From Chloroflexota bacterium (GTDB lineage: Bacteria > Chloroflexota > Dehalococcoidia > GIF9 > AB-539-J10): a stretch of DNA of 8,740 nucleotides. Position 1 is the stretch's first letter. Each line of letters begins with the position of its first letter. A program made the translations under genes and the position numbers. Where the stretch lies: NCBI GenBank assembly GCA_030604285.1, contig JAUVWD010000018.1, positions 1-8,740 of the forward strand. Direction: 5' to 3'. The notes below the pieces were generated by a model. The model was not told the origin of the DNA. It made no database searches and was given only the letters and a program-made list of their open reading frames with translations. Positions 1 to 4,764 of this stretch are shown here, piece by piece.

Positions 1-209
1 GCAGCACACCTGAGATTGCTTCGCTGCGTTGTATCTTCTCCCAGTTTCCGCTACAATTCTCCCGATTTGGCTCCTCGGCGGTGCAATAACTGGGGGTTGT
101 TTGGGCTAGAACGGGGTGGTTCTAGCTTCAAGTTGGGGAGGTTTCGCAAGTCAAGTCTTCATGAAGCGCCGGTCGGGGGTTGGAATCCCTTCGCTGGCTT
201 TGAGGTGAA
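1..209 (+). other. Non-coding 5' stretch with weak tRNA-like tail
   Basis: No convincing gene is seen here. Bases 172-198 resemble the variable-loop, T-arm and acceptor end of a tRNA (GGGGGTTGGAATCCC, then TTCGCTGGCT). However, the T-loop reads TTGGAAT instead of TTCGAAT, and no matching 5' acceptor strand (GCCAGCG) occurs upstream, so an intact tRNA cannot be folded. One forward frame of the first 100 bases gives a hydrophobic peptide but contains an early TGA. Bases 11-30 (TGAGATTGCTTCGCTGCGTT) look like the start of a dispersed intergenic repeat type seen in many bacterial genomes; this is impression only. Confidence 0.25.
105..126. other. Perfect 8-bp hairpin in the leader of the first gene
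   Basis: GCTAGAAC at 105-112 and GTTCTAGC at 119-126 are exact reverse complements around a 6-base loop, about 85 bases upstream of the first gene. No T-tract follows, so it does not look like an intrinsic terminator. It may be an RNA leader hairpin or an operator. The pairing is seen directly; a role is not established. Confidence 0.4.
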
Positions 210-980
210 ATGAGCAAGTTAGTTGATAAGTTACATAGTATTTCCGAGTCTTCCACACCACCTATCGGTTTTCGCTCGAGCGCTAGCGAATCAAAGGGCT
301 CGGCAATGTTGCTTGTTGCCGGCGTTAGTGACGTGAATGTCAAGGAAGCAGAGGTTATGGTCAATGCCAATGTAGATGCCGGGCTGATATTTGAGGGGGG
401 TATTGGCAGTGACAACCTGACACAAATGGTGAAGGCTATGGGAGATATCCCCTTAGGTATGTTTCTAGGGGAGGCGAGCAAGGGTAGTGCGGGCGAGCTG
501 GCCAAATCTGGCTGTGACTTCATAGTGTTCGACGTTAAGGCACCTATGGCAGCGCTTCAGGAGGGGGACATTGGAAGGTTTCTTGCCGTCGAACCCTCCT
601 TGGATGTGGGTCTGGTTAGAGCTATTAGTGGCCTTGATGTAGATGGTGTGCTTATTAATATGGGCAAGGAGCCCTTCATCACTGTGGAGCATTTGCTTTT
701 CTGCCAGCGTTTCGGCGAGCTATTAGATAAGCCGCGCTTAGTAGCCTTGCCCTCATTGCCTACAATTAAAGAGGTCAATAGTTTGTGGGAAGCTGGGATA
801 GATGGCATAGTCACACCTCCGGGCCAAGATTCCGAAGAGCTTTTGAAGCTGAAAGAGATGATGGCTGGTTTGCCTAGAGGGGTCAAGCGTCGGCGACGCA
901 AGGTAAGTGTGGTTATTCCTCACTATGATAGCGGCTTGTCTACTGAGGAGGAAGAGGAAGAGGAAGAGGAGGAAATCTAG
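210..980 (+). CDS. Hypothetical TIM-barrel-like protein with C-terminal poly-glutamate tail
   Basis: The predicted protein has 256 residues and I do not recognise a named family. Alternating hydrophobic strands and Gly/Asp turns (AMLLVAGVSD at 32-41, AGLIFEGGIG at 57-66, GCDFIVFDVK at 101-110, DGVLINMG at 145-152, AGIDGIVTPP at 195-204) suggest a beta/alpha barrel distantly like the IMP dehydrogenase or nitronate monooxygenase class. No catalytic Cys or FMN-phosphate loop could be identified. A basic patch (VKRRRRKV, 225-232) is followed by ten consecutive Glu (246-255) and a final Ile, encoded by a pure purine tract at 945-974. The ATG start has GAGG 4 bases upstream, which is slightly close. 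The LysE-type gene follows after 30 bases, so co-transcription is likely. The product is probably cytosolic; its function is unknown. Confidence 0.75.
   Translation: MSKLVDKLHSISESSTPPIGFRSSASESKGSAMLLVAGVSDVNVKEAEVMVNANVDAGLIFEGGIGSDNLTQMVKAMGDIPLGMFLGEASKGSAGELAKSGCDFIVFDVKAPMAALQEGDIGRFLAVEPSLDVGLVRAISGLDVDGVLINMGKEPFITVEHLLFCQRFGELLDKPRLVALPSLPTIKEVNSLWEAGIDGIVTPPGQDSEELLKLKEMMAGLPRGVKRRRRKVSVVIPHYDSGLSTEEEEEEEEEEI
945..975 (+). repeat. GAG/GAA purine microsatellite
   Basis: A 31-base all-purine run of GAG and GAA codons encodes the ten terminal glutamates of the upstream protein. Such tracts slip easily during replication, so the tail length may vary between strains. A one-base or two-base slip would also remove the stop at 978-980. 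Confidence 0.7.
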
Positions 981-1010
981 CCTAAATCGGCATCTAGTTC
1001 CTGTTGAGTT

Positions 1011-1625
1011 ATGGAGGCAAGCCTCGGCCTGTTCTTGTTATCGGCCGTTGGGATTTCCCTTACTGGCGCCATGTTCCCAGGGCCGATGACTGCTGCCACT
1101 ATAGCCAAGGGTTACAGTGACAAAAATGCTGGCATATTGATCGCGGTAGGACATGCCGTTGTCGAGATGCCACTGATAGCTGCAATCTACTTGGGATTTG
1201 GTGATCTAATGGGCCATCCGCAAGTAGTCAACGTAATTCATGTTGCGGGTGGCTTGATGCTATTATACCTGGGTTTTAAGATATTCCGGACCGCTGGCAA
1301 GATGCCCAACGAAGTGGGTGGCCTGCCGAGCAGCTCTTTACTCACTGGCATTGTGCTCACGGGCGCTAACCCTGGTTTCTATGTATGGTGGGTGACTGTA
1401 GGCATAAGTCTAGTTGTTGCGGCTGCCACCTTTGGGCTTGTTGGAATCCTTTCTTTTGCCTTAGCACACTGGTGTTGTGACTTGGTTTGGTGTGAGTTTA
1501 TTTCTGTGGGCACCTTCAAGTCAAGGCGCTGGTGGACACAAAAGGTGCAAAGGGTTGTGTTTAGCTGTTGTGCCTTTGTTTTGATTGGCTTCGGGGTGTG
1601 GTTTTGCCTTTCAGTGTTTTTGTGA
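1011..1625 (+). CDS. LysE/RhtB-family translocator (amino-acid exporter type)
   Basis: The 204-residue length is typical for LysE/RhtB exporters. The family N-terminal signature is clear: a first hydrophobic segment (about 5-22), then FPGPMTAATIAKG (22-34), then AGILIAVGHAVVEMPLIAA (40-58). Further membrane segments lie near 73-90, 107-121, 123-150 and 183-202, giving about six in total. ANPGFYVWWVTVG (119-131) matches the conserved second-half NP-containing motif. Family members export amino acids or related metabolites by proton antiport; the substrate cannot be read from sequence. The ATG at 1011 lacks a strong ribosome-binding site and probably relies on coupling to the gene ending 30 bases earlier. 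The C-terminus is unusually rich in Cys and Trp (WCCDLVWCEF, 154-163). It ends 12 bases from the convergent guaB3. Confidence 0.85.
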   Translation: MEASLGLFLLSAVGISLTGAMFPGPMTAATIAKGYSDKNAGILIAVGHAVVEMPLIAAIYLGFGDLMGHPQVVNVIHVAGGLMLLYLGFKIFRTAGKMPNEVGGLPSSSLLTGIVLTGANPGFYVWWVTVGISLVVAAATFGLVGILSFALAHWCCDLVWCEFISVGTFKSRRWWTQKVQRVVFSCCAFVLIGFGVWFCLSVFL

Positions 1626-1637
1626 AGGTTGGGAAGC

Positions 1638-2783
1638 TCAAGGGTGCTGTGGGTTCACCTGCAAATATTTTCCCTCTGTCTTTATGGCCGGGGCAATAAT
1701 CATCTTGGTCTTATGCATTTCTTTGATCGTTCGAGCGCTGCAGACTCCCATACTGGTGCGTAGAGCACCAACCAGGTTTTGGGTACCATCAGTGACGGAT
1801 GTGGGGCCGAAGAGAACTTGCTCCAAGGAAGCACAAGTGCCAACTTTGACCCGTGTTCCTCTGGGCAATGCTGGGTGGGGGTGAGACATGCCCCAGTGGT
1901 AGCCCTTTCCAGGCGCTTCTGCGGCTTGAGCTAGGGGCGAGCCAAGCATGACGGCGTCGGCACCCGCGGCAAATGCCTTGCATAAATCGCCTCCTGTGCG
2001 AATGCCTCCGTCAGTTATTACTGATACATATTTACCACTTTCCTTGAAGTACGTTTCTCTAGCGGCAGCACAGTCTATGGTGGCAGTTATCTGGGGTACA
2101 CCAACGCCGATGACTTCTCTTGTGGTACAAGCAGCCCCGGGACCGACTCCGACCAAAATGCTATCTATTCCTGTTCTCATTAGCTCTAGCGCAGCGCTAT
2201 GGCTGCAGCAGTTGCCCACTATGACAGGTAAGGACATCATCTGGCGTAGCTCGGGCAAGATAAGCCCTCTATAGCTCTTGGAGATGTGGCGGGCTGTAGT
2301 GACTGTGGATTGCACTACTAGCACATCGATTCCTGCTTCCTTAGCTATAGGAGCCAATCGTTTGGTGTTAGCTGGAGTTAGTGAAACAGCACAGATAGCG
2401 CCCACACGTTTTATGTTCTTGATGCGTTCGCCAATGAGCCTCTCTTTGATGGGCTGCGAGTAGATGTTTTGAAGTAGAGGCGTGACTTCAGTTTCCGGAG
2501 CCTGGGCGATTTGATCTAAGATTTCCTCAGGGTTTTCGTACCGTGTCTGTACGCCTTCAAGGTTAAGGACAGCCAAGCCACCAAGCCTGCTGAATTGTAT
2601 AGCAAAAGGAGGGTCAACAACTGCATCCATGGCTGCGGCCAGAATCGGGATGGAGAATGTTAGATTTCCCAGCACAAAATCTATATTGGTGTGATCAGGA
2701 TTGATGGTTGTGTCTCCGGGAACGAGAGCAACCTCGTCAAACCCGTAAGCTCGCTCCATTTCCTTGAATTTTGCCTGCGGCAC
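1638..2783 (-). CDS. guaB3: GuaB3 family IMP dehydrogenase-related protein
   Basis: The 381-residue protein lacks the CBS (Bateman) domains of canonical IMP dehydrogenase, as is normal for GuaB3. RAYGFDEVALVPGD (11-24) and FSIPILAAAMDAVVDP (43-58) open the barrel. The catalytic loop is GVGPGAACTTREV (212-224) with the thioimidate Cys219. The IMP phosphate and ribose site is TDGGIRTGGDL (257-267) followed by AVMLGSPLA (277-285). The segment HPALPRGTR (303-311) occupies the position of the catalytic flap. Family members act in purine nucleotide metabolism: cyanobacterial GuaB3 has IMP dehydrogenase activity, and the role elsewhere is uncertain. The start is GTG, with AAGGG 7 bases upstream and an in-frame TAA 24 bases upstream (2808-2810). 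A strong sigma70-type promoter lies just upstream. It ends tail to tail with the exporter gene. Confidence 0.92.
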   Translation of the reverse strand: MPQAKFKEMERAYGFDEVALVPGDTTINPDHTNIDFVLGNLTFSIPILAAAMDAVVDPPFAIQFSRLGGLAVLNLEGVQTRYENPEEILDQIAQAPETEVTPLLQNIYSQPIKERLIGERIKNIKRVGAICAVSLTPANTKRLAPIAKEAGIDVLVVQSTVTTARHISKSYRGLILPELRQMMSLPVIVGNCCSHSAALELMRTGIDSILVGVGPGAACTTREVIGVGVPQITATIDCAAARETYFKESGKYVSVITDGGIRTGGDLCKAFAAGADAVMLGSPLAQAAEAPGKGYHWGMSHPHPALPRGTRVKVGTCASLEQVLFGPTSVTDGTQNLVGALRTSMGVCSARTIKEMHKTKMIIAPAIKTEGKYLQVNPQHP

Positions 2784-2813
2784 CTTCAGACCCTTAAGGT
2801 TAAGATTTTAGAG

Positions 2814-2842
2814 ACTATACAGTGATGGTCGCTCGAAGTCAA
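2814..2842 (-). promoter_or_regulatory. Sigma70-type promoter of guaB3
   Basis: Read on the minus strand, TTGACT (2837-2842) and TATAGT (2814-2819) are separated by exactly 17 bases. This is close to the TTGACA/TATAAT consensus, with five of six matches in each box. Transcription would begin near 2807, giving a leader of about 24 bases before the GTG at 2783. The -35 box overlaps the left arm of an inverted repeat. Confidence 0.7.
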
Positions 2843-2862
2843 GGCAGGCGAGTCGCCTTGAC
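2838..2862. promoter_or_regulatory. Perfect inverted repeat between divergent promoters (candidate operator)
   Basis: GTCAAGGC (2838-2845) and GCCTTGAC (2855-2862) are exact reverse complements separated by 9 bases. Each arm overlaps the -35 box of one of two outward-facing promoter candidates, so a dimeric regulator bound here could block both. The symmetry is seen directly; regulator binding is inference. Part of the symmetry arises simply because both -35 boxes contain TTGAC. Confidence 0.45.
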
Positions 2863-2886
2863 AACTTGGCTTGAGCTCGCTAGACT
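2858..2886 (+). promoter_or_regulatory. Candidate rightward promoter, divergent from guaB3
   Basis: TTGACA (2858-2863, perfect -35) lies 17 bases before TAGACT (2881-2886, four of six matches to the -10 consensus). It would start transcription near 2893, heading through the cyclase relic to the MBL hydrolase gene at 3262. No closer strong promoter was found for that gene, so this may drive it with a leader of about 370 bases. Confidence 0.45.
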
Positions 2887-3014
2887 GCTAGCCAGAAATC
2901 GGCAATGGGCTGACCGATACGGTTCCTGGGAAACGTCAGCTTTTTGGTGGACTTCCAGATATCAAGTGAGGAGAGCCTCGTCTCGAGTGGGTTTCTTTTT
3001 TCCCATCGTGGGGG

Positions 3015-3246
3015 CGATTACGTATTGGTCATGCGACGGTAGGAAATGGCGGAGACGACAATCATCGAGATGATGCCGTGACGGGGACGCACGTGAACTT
3101 GGCGGCTCGCTTGGAGGAGGCAAAACCGGCGCGGGTGTTGATAACTCAGGGGACTCGTAGTGTAGTTAGGGAGATGACAAAGGCGGGGAAAGCAGCCCCG
3201 CACAGGCCTAGAGGGATTTGAGAGACCGGGCGTTACTATACGATGT
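3015..3246 (+). pseudogene. Decayed C-terminal fragment of a class III adenylate/guanylate cyclase
   Basis: Forward frame 3 reads LRIGHATVGNGGDD (3018-3059), then VNLAARLEEAKPARVLITQG (3093-3152). This is the recognisable tail of a class III cyclase domain, compared with the family pattern RIGIxTG..VGNVG...GDxVNLAARLE...ILIS. After a stop at 3219 the reading shifts to frame 1 with LEGFERPGVTI (3208-3240), the family's C-terminal LKGFERPVTV motif. The sequence therefore carries at least one frameshift, and the N-terminal two thirds, including both metal-binding aspartates, are absent. The GD of GDxVN has become GT. The relic runs in frame into the next gene without a stop. From 2887 to 3014 nothing recognisable was found. 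The remnant differs in subtype from the cyclase at the right end of the window. Confidence 0.7.
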
Positions 3247-3261
3247 ATTGGAGTCCACCTA

Positions 3262-4032
3262 GTGATAGTAAGGTTCCTAGGAACGCATAATGCAGAATCA
3301 AGAAACACAAGGCTGGTCTCATTTCTGATTGATGACATTCTAGCCGTGGATGCGGGGAGTCTGGCTTCGGAACTTTCCTTTCCAGAGCAGGAAAAGATAA
3401 AAGCGATATTGCTCTCTCATGGCCATTACGACCATATTAGAGGGATTCCCGCTTTTGTATTCAATAATTGGCATCACACAACCAAGGTTTTCGCCACGCA
3501 ACAGACTCTGGAAATCCTTTCCTCTCATCTTATTGACGGCGTGATTTATCCCAAGTTCACCGAAAGGACTTCCTTTCTAGAAAAGCCAGCACTTGAACTA
3601 CTCACCTTGGAACCTTTGAAGTCAGAGGATATCGAAGGTTACCGGGTTTTGGCGCTACCGGTAAACCATGGTATTGACACGGTGGGCTTTGAAATCACCT
3701 CCAAAGATGGCAAGAAGATATTTTATACTGGGGATACCGGCCCTGGTCTTCTATCCTTATGGGAACACATCTCGCCCCATGTTCTCATCGCTGATGTGAC
3801 TTTTCCCAACAGATTTGAAAATGTGGCAAAAGATGCTGGGCATCTATGCCCGGAAATGTTAAAGTTGGAGTTGGTTGAGTTCCGTCGGGTCAAGGGATAT
3901 CTTCCTCAGGTTATTGTGATTCACCTGAGTCCCAAACTTGAGGAGGAAATTAAGGAAGAAGTGCAGGAAATAGCCACAGAATTGAGCTGTTCAATCGGCA
4001 TCGCCTGCGAGGGTGAAAAGCTTATCATTTAG
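3262..4032 (+). CDS. MBL-fold metallo-hydrolase, class II cyclic-nucleotide phosphodiesterase-like
   Basis: The protein has 256 residues and an intact metallo-beta-lactamase fold. The metal motif HGHYDH (53-58: His53, His55, Asp57, His58) is complete with His136 (PVNHG), Asp158 (YTGDTGPG) and His221 (VIHLSP). The opening MIVRFLGTHNAE and the layout resemble class II 3',5'-cyclic-nucleotide phosphodiesterases. That function is inferred mainly from neighbours, namely cyclase genes and cNMP-binding domains; generic MBL hydrolase or RNase Z-like activity remains possible. No signal peptide is visible, so it should be cytosolic. The start is GTG with GGAG 8 bases upstream. The GTG-ATA start is shared by the truncated paralogue at 4550, which supports the choice. 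The cNMP-binding gene follows after 18 bases, probably in one transcript. Confidence 0.85.
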   Translation: MIVRFLGTHNAESRNTRLVSFLIDDILAVDAGSLASELSFPEQEKIKAILLSHGHYDHIRGIPAFVFNNWHHTTKVFATQQTLEILSSHLIDGVIYPKFTERTSFLEKPALELLTLEPLKSEDIEGYRVLALPVNHGIDTVGFEITSKDGKKIFYTGDTGPGLLSLWEHISPHVLIADVTFPNRFENVAKDAGHLCPEMLKLELVEFRRVKGYLPQVIVIHLSPKLEEEIKEEVQEIATELSCSIGIACEGEKLII

Positions 4033-4050
4033 GAAGGTGGGGTAAAGGAT

Positions 4051-4325
4051 ATGGACCAGATAAGCTCTTTATTCCAGAGATTCCTGCGAAGTTATCAAAG
4101 GAATGAAATCGTCTTCGAGGAAGGAAACCAGGGAAGTGAGATGTTCATTATCCATCGTGGCAGTGTAAGGATAGTGAAGAAGAGCAGAAAGGGAGAGGTA
4201 AGATCTTCACCATTCGGGGGCCCGGTGAGTTCTTTGGTGAGATGGCTTTGATTGATAATTCCCCTCGTTCTGCGCCGGCAATTGCTGAAGACCAGGGCAC
4301 GCAGCTAAATGTGTTAGTTGATGCC
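4051..4325 (+). pseudogene. Cyclic nucleotide-binding domain protein, frameshifted and truncated
   Basis: The first frame gives 66 residues, including YQRNEIVFEEGNQGSEMFII and GSVRIVKK, the first half of a Crp-type cNMP-binding barrel. At 4200/4201 the frame breaks: adding one A to GGTAAGATC restores VKIFTIRGPGEFFGEMALID and then NSPRSAPAIAEDQGTQLNVLV. That second frame carries the phosphate-binding cassette FFGEMALI..SPRSA, with the Glu and Arg that contact the cyclic nucleotide. Homology stops near 4325, before the C-terminal hinge helices, so the gene is both frameshifted and cut off. It sits 18 bases after the MBL gene with AGGAAGG upstream of its ATG. When intact it would have been a small stand-alone cAMP/cGMP sensor. 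A sequencing error could explain the frameshift but not the truncation. Confidence 0.75.
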
Positions 4326-4549
4326 GGAATTCCCAGCAAATTCCCCATTCTTGCAGTTTGTTCCGTACATATACGTCGCGGCCTTTGAGGCGTAAGACAT
4401 CCAGTGTGGCGTAGTCCACGAAGAAGTCGAAGGTGCCTGGACCTTCCGAGTATGTCCTGGCCCTGGCTCAACAGCCCGATGGATGGTGTCTTCTCCAGAA
4501 GACTTTACAAGACCACCCATGTTGGCAGATAATGTATCAGGGGTGATTA
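4326..4549. other. Unassigned block, possible minus-strand gene fragment
   Basis: After the cNMP fragment ends, the forward strand shows nothing recognisable up to the MBL copy at 4550. On the minus strand all three frames are open over long parts of this block. One gives FDFFVDYATLDVLRLKGRD, continuing as VYVRNKLQEW, and another gives WTTPHWMSYASKAATYMYG. I could not assign either to a family, and no start or stop supports a complete gene. It may be inserted or rearranged DNA carrying the inner part of an unrelated gene. Confidence 0.3.
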
Positions 4550-4762
4550 GTGATAATGAGGTTCTTAAGAACGCCTAACGCTGAATTAAGCAGCACCAGG
4601 CTCGTTTCCTTTCTGATCAATGAGACCTCAGCGGTAGATGCGGGTGTCTTGTTTCGGGGCCTCCGCTTTTGGAATCTGAGGTATCCGCTATTGCCAGAGC
4701 CAGAATTTCCCACTTTCGCTGACGACAAACACATTGTCTCTCAAATATCATTAGGAGGGTAA
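4550..4762 (+). pseudogene. Truncated second copy of the MBL-fold hydrolase
   Basis: The first 32 codons align without gaps to the MBL hydrolase at 3262: both start GTG ATA, share RLVSFLI and end at AVDAG, with 22 of 32 residues identical by hand count. After codon 34 the similarity ends and the HxHxDH metal site is absent, so it cannot be a hydrolase. The frame stays open to a TAA at 4760-4762, inside the ribosome-binding region of the next gene and 2 bases before its TTG start. Its last residues (FADDKHIV) may correspond to the MBL C-terminus (ACEGEKLII), suggesting a large internal deletion; this is weak. If translated as a 70-residue peptide it could couple translation to the downstream enzyme. 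Confidence 0.65.
4753..4758 (+). promoter_or_regulatory. Ribosome-binding site fixing a TTG start
   Basis: A full AGGAGG lies 6 bases before the TTG at 4765. This optimal spacing decides the start of the cNMP-aldehyde dehydrogenase gene, which has no ATG or GTG near its N-terminus. Confidence 0.8.
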
Positions 4763-4764
4763 GG

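Noticed and set aside
128..523. 131-codon minus-strand frame including RRDSNPRPALHEDL
   Set aside because: It overlaps the well-supported gene at 210-980, and the RDSNPRP string is the usual translation artefact of a tRNA-like T-arm.
907..1089. 60-codon plus-strand frame bridging the first two genes
   Set aside because: It reads the purine microsatellite in a second frame (Arg/Lys run) and overlaps both neighbours; it is an artefact of the repeat.
2822..3073. 83-codon plus-strand frame in front of the cyclase relic
   Set aside because: It overlaps the promoter region and the relic in a different frame, shows no recognisable motif and has no ribosome-binding site.
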